A DNA stretch of 24,941 nt from DATILL01 sp035476575 (lineage in GTDB: Bacteria; Actinomycetota; Actinomycetes; Mycobacteriales; JACQDL01): assembly GCA_035476575.1 (NCBI GenBank), contig DATILL010000071.1, positions 1 through 24,941 on the forward strand, read 5' to 3'. The stretch's first letter is position 1; each line of letters begins with the position of its first letter. A model generated the notes under the pieces. The model was not told the origin of the DNA and ran no database searches. It was given only the letters and a program-made list of their open reading frames with translations. This document shows, in pieces, positions 1-17,473 of the stretch. Position numbers and translations under genes: made by a program.

Positions 1-9377
<9,377 letters not shown>

Positions 9378-9381
<4 letters not shown>

Positions 9382-10718
9382 CCGCGCCCCCCGTCGCCGT
9401 CCCGCTGGCCCGCAACCGGAACTACCAGCTCCTGTGGGGCAGCCAGGTGCTGTCGGAGCTCGGCTTCCACGCCTCGGCGATCGCCTTCCCCCTGCTGGTG
9501 CTCGCGGTCACCGGCTCGGCGGCCGCCTCTGGGCTCGTGCTGGGGACGATCGCCATCGCGCAGCTCCTCGCCGGCCTGCCGGCGGGCGCCCTGGTGGACC
9601 GCTGGCACCGTAAGAGGATCATGCTCGGCTGCGAGGCGGCACAGGCTACCGCCGCCGCCAGCCTCGTCGGGGCGCTGGTGTGGGGTACGGCGAGCATGCC
9701 GCACATGGTGGCGGTCGCCGCCGTGATCGGGGTGTGCGCGGCACTGTTCGCACCGGCCGAAGAGGCGTCGCTGCCGAGCCTGGTGTCTGGTGAGCAGCTC
9801 GGAACCGCCCTGGCCATGAACTCGGCACGCGCCAGCCTGGGGCAGCTTACCGGCACCGCGGCGGGTGGCTTCCTGTTCGCGCTCGGCAGGTCGGTGCCCT
9901 TCGCGGTGGACGCGATAACCCACACCATGGCCTTTGTTGGCCTGGCATTTCTCCGGGTGCCACGACGCGAGGTGCCGCCGGCTCCGGCACGCCATCTCGG
10001 CCGCGAGATCGCGACCGGCCTGCGATGGGTCTGGGAGCACCGCCATATCCGGGTCATGCTGCTCTGCGCTGTCGTGCTCAACCTCTCTTTTAGCGCCTTC
10101 TACCTCATCATCATCGTGCTGGCCCAGGCCAGAGGGGTGCCAGCGGGCGAGATCGGCATCATGGCGGCGATGTTGGGCGTCGGGGGGGTTCTCGGCGCGC
10201 TGGCCGCGCCGTACCTGAGCCGGGTGGTGAGCCCGTACGTCTCGATCATCATGGTGTTCTGGGTGGTGACGGTGCTCGCACCGGTCGCGCTTGTCGTCTA
10301 CGACGGCTACCTCATGGGGCTGCTGTTTGCTGCCATGATGTTCCTGGTCCCGGCGGCGAACACGACGATCATGACACAGCAGCTCCTGCTCACGCCCGAC
10401 GAGCTGCGCGGCCGGCTGGCCAGCGTGATGGGGGTTGTCGGCGGCGTCGCGGCCGCGGCCGGTCCGGCGCTGGGCGGCCTGCTGATGCAGGCGGTGACCG
10501 ACCGTCCGGCGGTCCTGCTGTGCGCGGGCGGTATGGCGCTGGCCGCGGTGCTTGCTACGGCCAGCCCCACCTTGCGCGGGTTCCCCTGGCACCGCGCCAC
10601 CGCCGACGCCCCCCCCGTTGGCCCACCGTCGAGTCCCACGCGGGCTCATGGCCCGGACCCGGGCCTGTCCACTGTTTCTACCGAAAGTTCTACCGAAAGG
10701 AGCTGGCGAGATGGATGA
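9378..10718 (+). CDS. MFS exporter, EntS-like (MFS_3), probable efflux pump of the peptide
   Basis: A 446-residue inner-membrane transporter of the major facilitator superfamily, expected to have 12 helices. The N-terminus LARNRNYQLLWGSQ and the loop GALVDRWHRKRIM (the conserved motif A between helices 2 and 3) match the EntS/MFS_3 group that exports siderophores and other small natural products by proton antiport. The start at 9378 was chosen because its ATG overlaps the NRPS stop (ATGA) and a GAGAAG stretch lies just upstream; an in-frame ATG at 9333 would sit deep inside the NRPS domain. The position between NRPS and MbtH genes suggests export of, or self-protection from, the NRPS product. 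The Ser/Thr-rich C-terminal tail contains a 12-bp tandem duplication. Confidence 0.9.
10676..10699 (+). repeat. 12-bp perfect tandem duplication at the end of the exporter gene
   Basis: TTCTACCGAAAG occurs twice head to tail (10676-10687 and 10688-10699). It encodes part of the Ser/Thr-rich tail of the exporter, and the second copy runs into AAAGGAG, the ribosome binding site of the MbtH gene. Confidence 0.85.
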
Positions 10719-10917
10719 CAATGGCACCTACGAGGTCCTTCGCAATGACGAGGACCAGTACTCGCTCTGGCCGCTCGGCCACGAGGTACCGGACGGCTGG
10801 CACCGGGTAGGCAAGGAAGGCACCCGGGACGAGTGCTCGGCGTACGTCGACGAGGTGTGGACGGACATGCGCCCACGCACCCTGCGCGAGCGGATGGACA
10901 ACGCGGCGCAGTCCTGA
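10711..10917 (+). CDS. mbtH: MbtH-like protein, adenylation-domain partner
   Basis: A 68-residue cytosolic protein of the MbtH family, which binds NRPS adenylation domains and often makes them soluble and active. The conserved stretch NDEDQYSLWP, the three tryptophans (W20, W30, W50) and WTDMRPRTLRERM match the family. The usual NxEGQ is NDEDQ and the usual CLAY is CSAY, both small variants. The start at 10711 has AAAGGAG about 8 bases upstream and overlaps the exporter stop, so NRPS, exporter and MbtH genes form one translationally linked operon. The two A domains of the neighbouring NRPS are its likely clients. Confidence 0.95.
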   Translation: MDDNGTYEVLRNDEDQYSLWPLGHEVPDGWHRVGKEGTRDECSAYVDEVWTDMRPRTLRERMDNAAQS

Positions 10918-10920
10918 GCC

Positions 10921-10962
10921 GGAGTGCCTCGCCCGACAATGGTCCGTCGGGCGAGGCACTCC
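10921..10962 (+). terminator. Perfect 17-bp hairpin after the MbtH gene
   Basis: The arm GGAGTGCCTCGCCCGAC (10921-10937) is followed by an 8-base loop and its exact reverse complement (10946-10962). It begins 4 bases after the MbtH stop. There is only TT, not a T-run, after it, but such hairpins commonly end transcripts in GC-rich actinomycetes. It probably ends or attenuates the NRPS-exporter-MbtH transcript before the thioesterase gene. Confidence 0.8.
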
Positions 10963-10979
10963 TTCCTGGCAACGGCCGG

Positions 10980-11053
10980 TAGTCGAGGGAAGCGCGATAA
11001 TCGAGGGACGCGACAGTGCGTAGGAAAGCGACAGCTCATAGGGAGCGGCAGTG
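10980..11053 (+). repeat. Degenerate direct repeats in the thioesterase leader
   Basis: Four imperfect units of 17-20 bases follow one another, each with a core like TCGAGGGAAGCG, TCGAGGGACGCG, TAGGAAAGCG, TAGGGAGCGG and each then followed by GATA, ACAG, ACAG or CAG. The first two TCGAGGG cores start at 10983 and 11001, 18 bases apart. They fill most of the gap between the hairpin and the thioesterase start. Confidence 0.5.
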
Positions 11054-11073
11054 CATTCAGTGACGGTGTTCTC

Positions 11074-11823
11074 ATGACGGCGATATCCCCGGGTCCCACC
11101 TGGGTCAGGGTCACCCGGCCCCGGCCGGCCGCCCGGCTGAACCTCATCTGCCTCCCGTTCGCTGGCGGCGGCGCGAGCCGGTACCGGGACTGGCCCGACC
11201 AGCTTCCGGAGAACATAGCGGTCGTCCCGGTACAGCTACCTGGCCGGGAGGACCGCCTGCTGGAGCCGGTGGTCGACTCGATGGAGCCACTGGTCAGCCG
11301 GCTGCTGGCCGGGCTCGCCGGCCAGCTCGACCGGCCGGTCGCGCTGTTCGGCCACAGCATGGGGGCACTGATCGCGTTCGAGCTCGCCACCCGGCTGCGG
11401 GTGCTCGGCCATGAGCCGGTGCATGTGTTCGTGTCCGGGTGCCGCGCGCCGTACCTGCCCCGGCGGTCGGCGGACCGGCACATGCTGCCGGACCCGGAGT
11501 TCATCGCGTCGGTCCGGGAGCTGAACGGCATCCCGCCGGAGCTCGCCGACAACGCCGACTTCCTCGACCTTGTGCTGCCGACCCTGCGTGGCGATTTCAC
11601 GCTGGTCGAGACCTACAGGTACCGGGACCAGCCGCCGCTGCGCTGCCCGGTGTCCGTCCTCGGCGGTCTAGGGGACAGCGAGGTGTCGCAGGCCGACCTG
11701 GCGGCCTGGTCACGCCACACCACCGGACCGTGCCAGGTACACCTGCTGCCCGGCGACCATTTCTTCGTCGACACCGCCCGGCCGGCCCTGCTCCGGCTGG
11801 TCAGCGCGAAGCTCGGCGGCTAG
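11074..11823 (+). CDS. Type II thioesterase (alpha/beta hydrolase)
   Basis: A 249-residue stand-alone thioesterase of the GrsT/TycF/RifR type, which removes misacylated or stalled groups from carrier-protein phosphopantetheine arms and so restores NRPS activity. LPFAGGGAS near residue 27, the nucleophile motif GHSMG (S95), the acid D201 (LGDSEV) and H229 (GDHFF) form a complete catalytic triad. The ATG at 11074 was chosen because homologues begin shortly before the LPFAGGG strand; the frame stays open back to a GTG at 10924, but that codon lies inside the hairpin. The ribosome binding site is weak. With no thioesterase domain on the NRPS chain in this window, this protein is the only visible thioesterase; its family role is editing rather than cyclization. 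Confidence 0.93.
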   Translation: MTAISPGPTWVRVTRPRPAARLNLICLPFAGGGASRYRDWPDQLPENIAVVPVQLPGREDRLLEPVVDSMEPLVSRLLAGLAGQLDRPVALFGHSMGALIAFELATRLRVLGHEPVHVFVSGCRAPYLPRRSADRHMLPDPEFIASVRELNGIPPELADNADFLDLVLPTLRGDFTLVETYRYRDQPPLRCPVSVLGGLGDSEVSQADLAAWSRHTTGPCQVHLLPGDHFFVDTARPALLRLVSAKLGG

Positions 11824-11840
11824 CCGCCCGCCAGATGAGC

Positions 11841-14800
11841 CTACGCCGGCTCGTCGCCGCCCGAGAGCCGGACGCTGTGCAGGCTGGCCGCCGGCTCGGG
11901 ACGCGGCTCGACCCCGATCTCGCGCATCTGCGCCGAGTAGATGTCGTACCGCCGCTTGGCCTCGCCGCGGCGCCCAGCGGCAAGCAGCAGGCGGATGAAG
12001 CCCAGGTGCGCGGCCTCGTCGTAGCAGTCCTGCTCCAGCAGCCGCAGGGTGTAGCGCACGGCACGATCGATGTCGCCGGCCTCGCCGAGCCGGCGGGCGA
12101 GCAACCGGAGCACCGCGATGTAGCTCGCCCGCGCCTCCTCCCGCAACGGCATCGCCCAGGACTCGTACGGGTCCTCCTCAAGGAAGACTCCGCCGTACTG
12201 CGCCTCGGCGGCGACCAGCCGCGCGATCACGTCCGTCGACTTCCCCTCCCGGTGCGTGTCCAGCGCGCTCTGCGCCAGCGTCAGGAAGTGCTCGACGTCG
12301 ACCTCCACCTGGTCCAGGTCGAGCCGCGCCGAGCCGCGGTCGGCGACGATCGGCGAGGCGTCGGCCTGCCGGTCGGGGTCGAAGACCCCGCGTACGGTGG
12401 ACAGCAGGACGGAGAGCCGGTTCGCGGCCTTGAGCGGGTCCTCGGCCGGCCACAGCAGCTCCATGAGCTGCTCCCGCGGCACCGGCCGGCCCCGCCGGGC
12501 CACCAGGATCTTCAGCAGGTCACGGGCCTTCTTCGACTGCCAGGAGGCGGCGGAGACCGGCTCGCCATTTCGGTACACGCTGAAGACACCAAGGCTGTGG
12601 ATCGCAGCGGACGGCGCCGTCCCGCGCAGCAGCGCGAGCGGGCCGGCGGCGCGCTCGGAGCCGGGGTGCACGCCATGCTCGCGTAAGAACTGCTCGGCGA
12701 GGTCGGCCAGCGGCCGGCTGCCTTGCCCGGAGAGCCGGGCGCTGACCAGCCGGGTCTGTGCCTCGCCGAGTGGGCTACCGATCTCGCGCCAGAGCCGGCT
12801 GGCCTCGTCCAGCAGGGTGAACCTCTCGGTCTGCGCGGGTCCGGTGAGCGCCGTGAGCACCAGCGCCTCTGCCAGGCCCGGCAGGTCCCGGCGTGACCGG
12901 GCGGCCGCTGCGGCCCGCTTGGCGTCCGCCGCCGCGGTCTCCCGGTCACCGGCCATCATCGCCACCCAGCCGCGGGTCAGCAGCGCCTCCACCTCCCGCA
13001 GCCCTTCGCCCAGCGTGACGGCCCGGTCGGCGAGCTCGCGGGCGGTCGCCAGGTCGTCGGCGGCCCGGACCCGGGCCAGCCCGACCAGGGCGGCGCTCAG
13101 GCCGATCACCTCGTGGGTCGGCTCGGCCAGCGCGAGCGCCTCCTCGTACGCCGCCCGCGCGCGGGCGAGGTCACCCCGGACGCGGTGCACATAGCCGAGC
13201 CCGCACAGCGGCCACGCGACGTAGCGGGAGCCGATGCTCTGGAACACGTCACGGGAGGCGTCGAAGTCCTCGCAGGCCTCGGCCAGCCGGCCCAGGGTCG
13301 CCCGCGCACCACCGCGGATGGTCAGTGCGATCGCGTGCAGCACGGCGTAGCCACAGGCCTCACTGAGCTCCACGGCCTCCTGCGCGGCCTCCTCCGCCGC
13401 CCGGGGCAGCCCGCGTTCGAGCAGGTGGAAGGCCCGGTCCGCCCGGATCCGGAGGATCTGCAGGCTGTCGACGGTGGCCGCGTCCAGCGCGCTGACGCTG
13501 TAGGCCTCGGTACCGCGGGGGTCACCCTCGGCGGCCGCGAGCATGGCGAGGACCGTGTACGCGACGCAGCGGGCGTGCGGGTCGTCGCACCGCTCGGCCG
13601 CGGCCATCGCGCGGGAGACCAGCTCGCGGCAGCGCTCGTAGTCGCCGACCATCCGGAAGGAGGTGGCGGCTAGAGCCAGCAGCAGCGACTCGTCCACGGT
13701 GTCCTCGTCCGCCAGCTCGGCCCGGTCGAAGATGGCCAGCGCCTCACCCACCTCGCCGCGGGCCTGGGCGATCTGCAGCATGTTCGCGGCGAGCGCGGGC
13801 GGCAGTCGCTCGGTGCCCCGGCTGGCCCGGTTGAAGTGCTCCAGCGCCCCGGCCCACTGCCCGCGGACCTGCCGGGCGTGCCCGAGTATCTGCTGGATCC
13901 GAGGTTCGTCGAGGTACGCCCACGGCAGCGTCGCCGCGGCGAGCACCGTGTCCACCTCGCCCGCCTCCACCAGCCCCATGCCGCGCTCGCCGAGCAACGC
14001 TGCCGCGGCCGAGTGGTCCTGCGCCGCCAGCAGGTGCCGCAGCGCCTCGCCGTGCGCACCGCGCGCCACGAAGAAATGCGCCGCCCTACGGTGCAGCTCG
14101 GTCCGTAGGCTGCTCCGGTGGCCCGTCTCCTCCTCGATGAAGTCATGCACGGGGCGGATGGCTGACCAGGACTCCGCCTGCCCGGGGCTGGACTGGACGA
14201 GCCCCCGGCGGGTCAGGTCGCCGAGCAGAGCCGCCGGATCCTCGAAGCCGAGCGCCCGGTAGATGGCCAGCTCCGACTCGCCCAGAATGACCACGTCGCG
14301 CAGCAGCTCGCGGGCGTTCTCCATCTCATGCGGCAGCACCTCCGCGGCCAGGTAGGTGGCCAGCCGCCCGCCCGGACGGGCCAGCTGGTCGAGGACACCG
14401 AGCTGGTTGTCCGGCTCGACCCCGCGCAGCTCGTCAATGGCAAACCGCACCGCGGCGGGCCAGCCTCCGGTCGCCTCCAGCACCTGGTCCGTCAGCCCTA
14501 CCGCGTCCGGGCCGAGCGTCTCGTCCAGCACGTCCGCAACCTCGGTCCTGGTGAAGCCGAGTCGCGTCGCGTCGATCTCGGTCACGAGCCCTTGCCCGCG
14601 TAATCGCTCAAGTGAGAAAGGTGGGGCGGCGCGGGACGCGAGGATGAGGTGCAGCCGGTCTGGGGCATGCCGGCACAGGCAGGCGATGAATCGGGCCGCG
14701 CTGCGCGACCGGATGCGCTCCTGGAGATCGTCGATCACGAGGACCAGCTCGTCGTCGAGAGCCGCGTCGAGCGACTTGCACAACGCCAGGCAGGCGCCCT

Positions 14801-15185
14801 CGTCGTTGCCCCGGTGCAGGCCGCTGGAGGAGATCGCCGGGACGTACGGGGCCAATGCCGCCGCCAGCTCACGGCCGAGCCGCGGCGGAGCGGCCGGTGA
14901 CGCGGGCGCCAGCCATGCGACGCGGCGATCAGCCGCCCACGCCGTGAGCATCGCGGTCTTGCCCCAGCCAGCCGCGCCGAGGACCAGGCAGATCCGGCCG
15001 CCGCTGGCGGAGGTGTCCAGCAGCTCGTTCAGCGTGGGGCGCTCGATGTGGGGAAAGGCGGACGAGGGGGAAGCGTGTCTTACCAGGGTCCCCTGAACCA
15101 GCGCCCGACGGCCTCGGTTCGGCGCTGCGCTGCGACGTGACACCTCGGATCTCGGTAGCACCACGGTTCGCGATCGCATGTCCAT
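11841..15185 (-). CDS. Large STAND ATPase / BTAD-domain transcriptional regulator
   Basis: A cytosolic DNA-binding regulator of about 1,114 residues. The N-terminus carries a MalT/LAL-like STAND ATPase with Walker A GAAGWGKT (residues 70-77) and Walker B LVLVIDD (147-153). A long run of TPR-like helical repeats follows (about 300-850). The C-terminus has an OmpR-type winged helix from about residue 862 (LGVFSVYRNG...SKKARDLLKIL) and a BTAD domain (about 962-1105), as in SARP activators but at the opposite end of the protein. The ATG at 15185 was chosen because GAGG lies 8 bases upstream; an in-frame ATG at 15224 adds 13 residues but lacks such a site. The gene converges on the thioesterase gene with 17 bases between the stops. 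It is probably a cluster-situated regulator of the NRPS genes, which is inference from position. Confidence 0.9.
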   Translation of the reverse strand: MDMRSRTVVLPRSEVSRRSAAPNRGRRALVQGTLVRHASPSSAFPHIERPTLNELLDTSASGGRICLVLGAAGWGKTAMLTAWAADRRVAWLAPASPAAPPRLGRELAAALAPYVPAISSSGLHRGNDEGACLALCKSLDAALDDELVLVIDDLQERIRSRSAARFIACLCRHAPDRLHLILASRAAPPFSLERLRGQGLVTEIDATRLGFTRTEVADVLDETLGPDAVGLTDQVLEATGGWPAAVRFAIDELRGVEPDNQLGVLDQLARPGGRLATYLAAEVLPHEMENARELLRDVVILGESELAIYRALGFEDPAALLGDLTRRGLVQSSPGQAESWSAIRPVHDFIEEETGHRSSLRTELHRRAAHFFVARGAHGEALRHLLAAQDHSAAAALLGERGMGLVEAGEVDTVLAAATLPWAYLDEPRIQQILGHARQVRGQWAGALEHFNRASRGTERLPPALAANMLQIAQARGEVGEALAIFDRAELADEDTVDESLLLALAATSFRMVGDYERCRELVSRAMAAAERCDDPHARCVAYTVLAMLAAAEGDPRGTEAYSVSALDAATVDSLQILRIRADRAFHLLERGLPRAAEEAAQEAVELSEACGYAVLHAIALTIRGGARATLGRLAEACEDFDASRDVFQSIGSRYVAWPLCGLGYVHRVRGDLARARAAYEEALALAEPTHEVIGLSAALVGLARVRAADDLATARELADRAVTLGEGLREVEALLTRGWVAMMAGDRETAAADAKRAAAAARSRRDLPGLAEALVLTALTGPAQTERFTLLDEASRLWREIGSPLGEAQTRLVSARLSGQGSRPLADLAEQFLREHGVHPGSERAAGPLALLRGTAPSAAIHSLGVFSVYRNGEPVSAASWQSKKARDLLKILVARRGRPVPREQLMELLWPAEDPLKAANRLSVLLSTVRGVFDPDRQADASPIVADRGSARLDLDQVEVDVEHFLTLAQSALDTHREGKSTDVIARLVAAEAQYGGVFLEEDPYESWAMPLREEARASYIAVLRLLARRLGEAGDIDRAVRYTLRLLEQDCYDEAAHLGFIRLLLAAGRRGEAKRRYDIYSAQMREIGVEPRPEPAASLHSVRLSGGDEPA

Positions 15186-15396
15186 GATCACTGCCTCGCT
15201 GGAAATTGGCGGGTTGGGGATCATTGGTTATATCTGGTCCCAAGGTGAAGGAGTGCCCATCGCCGCCACGAGGTAAACCCGGCGGCTCGACCCCCACGGC
15301 CGAGCCCTCGGCCCCTCGATCACGCCGTCCCGGCGGTCGTCCGGCCCACCTGCGATGCCCTTTGCGAGATCCGGTCGGATCCGCACCATTCAGGGC

Positions 15397-15503
15397 TCTA
15401 GAAGCATCCAGTGCTTCTGGAACACCGGACCTTCTGGAACATCAGCGCCGCTAGAACAGCCGCTGGCCGCTAGAACAGTCTCTAGAACATCGGAATTCTG
15501 GAA
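15397..15503. promoter_or_regulatory. Array of seven TCTRGAA(CA) motifs, candidate operator array
   Basis: The core YCTRGAA (G in place of the first base in two copies) starts at 15397, 15416, 15433, 15450, 15469, 15481 and 15497. Spacings are 19, 17, 17, 19, 12 and 16 bases. Five copies extend to GAACA. All lie in the same orientation, although the TCTAGA core is itself palindromic. On the strand of the regulator gene the motif reads TGTTCYAGM and lies 212-318 bases upstream of its start. Clustered direct repeats of this kind fit cooperative binding of a regulator, possibly autoregulation by the adjacent BTAD protein; the binder is unknown. Confidence 0.6.
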
Positions 15504-15773
15504 ACACCAAAGAGCCGCAGGCGCGACGCAAATAGCGGCGAGCGGCTCTGGTGAAGTTCTCTGTACTACTCCCACCGGGTATAACAGCCCTGCACATAGG
15601 AGAACGATCGCCGACGGCCCGCGGAACGCTACCCCCTTTCGACGAAGCGGCGGACGGTCTCCATCCACGGTCCGAGCATCGCGACGGCAACTATGCCATG
15701 TAGCTGAGGCAACCAACACCCTACCTGCCCAACGAGCGGCGGACGGCGGGGTGACGTAGCGGACGCCAAGGCA

Positions 15774-15788
15774 GGTTGGTCACCAACC
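15774..15788. terminator. 15-bp perfect palindrome after the permease gene
   Basis: GGTTGGTCACCAACC lies 25 bases beyond the permease stop. As RNA it could fold as a 5-bp stem with a 5-base loop, so it may help end the operon transcript. The near-complete symmetry would equally suit a protein binding site. There is no T-run after it on the minus strand. Confidence 0.35.
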
Positions 15789-15813
15789 GAGCTGCCCTGG
15801 CCGGGCGCCGGGG

Positions 15814-17436
15814 TCAGACCTTGGCCGGTGGCCGCTCCTCGGCGGCGTCCAGGCTCTCTTCGCTCTCGCCGGCCACGGCGTTGGGTTGGGTGGCCGTCGC
15901 GGGACGGACCAGCGCGAACAGCCCACACACCACCGCGAAGAACAGGTAGCCCAGCGCGACCTGCCCGTTGGCGTCCCACTGGACCTTCTCGCCATGGATC
16001 AGGCCGACGAAGGCCAGCGCCGACCCGACCGCGGCGTAGCCGGCCGCCCAGCGGAACCGCCGGTCGACCAGAAACGCCATGATCGCGCCGAGCAGCATGC
16101 CGGTGAGGATGGCGCCCTCGCCCAGGATCCTGGTGCCCTGGTAGACCACGCCCGCGTTGCCCAGGGCGGCCGCGCCCACCGTGGCGGCGCTCGTCCCGGC
16201 CGCGGTCAGCACGTTGTCCATCTGGGTGGTCGCCCAGGCGGCGACGTTCGGGATGATGGCGAACACCACGGCGACCGCATGCGCCCGCGGCACGGCCTTG
16301 AACGCCTGGGCGCCGATCAGCAGGCCGATGTAGAGCAGGATCGGCACGATCGCGGGCGTCGGCAGCAGCGCGTTCAGCAGGCCGAACATGCCGAGGAAGC
16401 ACAGTAGGGCGATCACGATGCCGGTCAGCATCGAGTAGCCGGTGCGCCCGCCCACCTCTTTCCAGCCCGGGTGCCCGATGTAGACGGCGGGCGGGAACGG
16501 CGAGCCGAGCGCGGCACCGGCCAGCGCGCCAGCGCCGTCGGCCAGCAGCACGCTGCGCAGGTTGAAGCTGTCGCCGGCCGCCGCCGCGCTCTCGACGTTG
16601 GTCATGCCCTCGGTGAAGTTGTAGATGCCGAGCGGGATCGCGGTGGCCAGCAGCGGCCCGATGTCGGACAAGCCGTGGAAGAGCCGGTCGAGGTGGAAGG
16701 TGGGCAGCCCGATCGCGATGTCCTTGGCGGCCGCGGTGACGTCAGGCACCGACATGTAGCCGCCGATCCAGCCGATCGCGCTGCCGACCAGCAGCGCGGC
16801 GAGCCCGACCGGGATCCCGCCCGGCAGCCTCATCCCGGTGAAGAAGCCGATCAGGATGATCGCCAGCACCGGCAGCGCGATCCAGGCCGCCTCGAACATC
16901 TGCGCCGCGGGCCGCATCGAGATGAACGCGATCGAGATGCCGGCGAGCGTGCCGAGCAGCGCGGCCCGCGGGGTGAACCGGCGGATGTACGGCCCGACGA
17001 AGGCCCCGGCGACCACGATCAGGCCGATGATGAACGCCCAGGCCAGCCCGGCCTGCCAGGCCTGCACCGGGTTGCCGGTCCGCAGGTAGATCGGCAGCAT
17101 GATCACGAAGGTGACGATGAACATGTGCGGCACGCTCGGCCCGTACGGCATCGCCGTGACGTCGTCCCGGCCCTCCCGGCGGGCCAGCCGGCGGCCGAGC
17201 CAGGTGTAGTAGACGTTGCCGATCAGCATCTGGATGCCCAGCGCCGGCAGGATGACGCCGTACACGTCGTTGCTCGGAATCTTGATCACGCCGATGCACA
17301 GCGTGCTGAGCACGATGACGTTGACCAGGACGTTGAAGCTCAGGCCGAAGAACGCGTTGGTGTCGCCGGCCACCCAGTACGGCAGCCGGAGACCGGCCTC
17401 GGACTGCGTGCCACGTGCGCGGGCGGGCATTGCCAT
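15814..17436 (-). CDS. AzgA/NCS2-like nucleobase-type permease, putative biuret or triuret importer
   Basis: A 540-residue, strongly hydrophobic inner-membrane protein with about 12-14 predicted helices. It resembles xanthine/uracil permeases: GDTNAFFGLSFN near the N-terminus, an ESAAAAGDSFN segment, and GGRTGYSMLTGIV followed by a proline-flanked helix pair, a region also conserved in AzgA transporters. Known relatives import purines or pyrimidines by proton symport. The ATG at 17436 has AAGGGGG about 8 bases upstream. It is the last gene of the minus-strand set, 37 bases after the preceding hydrolase. Its place in this operon suggests it brings in the small ureide substrate; that assignment is inference, and uracil, xanthine or uric-acid products remain possible. 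Confidence 0.8.
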   Translation of the reverse strand: MAMPARARGTQSEAGLRLPYWVAGDTNAFFGLSFNVLVNVIVLSTLCIGVIKIPSNDVYGVILPALGIQMLIGNVYYTWLGRRLARREGRDDVTAMPYGPSVPHMFIVTFVIMLPIYLRTGNPVQAWQAGLAWAFIIGLIVVAGAFVGPYIRRFTPRAALLGTLAGISIAFISMRPAAQMFEAAWIALPVLAIILIGFFTGMRLPGGIPVGLAALLVGSAIGWIGGYMSVPDVTAAAKDIAIGLPTFHLDRLFHGLSDIGPLLATAIPLGIYNFTEGMTNVESAAAAGDSFNLRSVLLADGAGALAGAALGSPFPPAVYIGHPGWKEVGGRTGYSMLTGIVIALLCFLGMFGLLNALLPTPAIVPILLYIGLLIGAQAFKAVPRAHAVAVVFAIIPNVAAWATTQMDNVLTAAGTSAATVGAAALGNAGVVYQGTRILGEGAILTGMLLGAIMAFLVDRRFRWAAGYAAVGSALAFVGLIHGEKVQWDANGQVALGYLFFAVVCGLFALVRPATATQPNAVAGESEESLDAAEERPPAKV

Positions 17437-17473
17437 GGCGGTTCCCCCTTGCTGGTCGGAGCTGCGGAGCTCA

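Larger units (their letters stand above)
15186..15813. other. 628-bp non-coding region upstream of the regulator
   Basis: I see no convincing gene here in any frame. It holds the leader of the regulator gene, a cluster of seven short repeats (15397-15503), an 8-bp inverted repeat AGAGCCGC/GCGGCTCT (15511-15518 and 15542-15549, long loop), and a 15-bp palindrome (15774-15788) just after the permease gene. Base composition is visibly less GC-rich around 15390-15610 than in the flanking genes. Confidence 0.75.

Noticed and set aside
10924..11073. An N-terminal extension of the thioesterase from GTG at 10924
   Set aside because: It would translate the hairpin and the degenerate repeats, adding 50 residues with no counterpart in the family.
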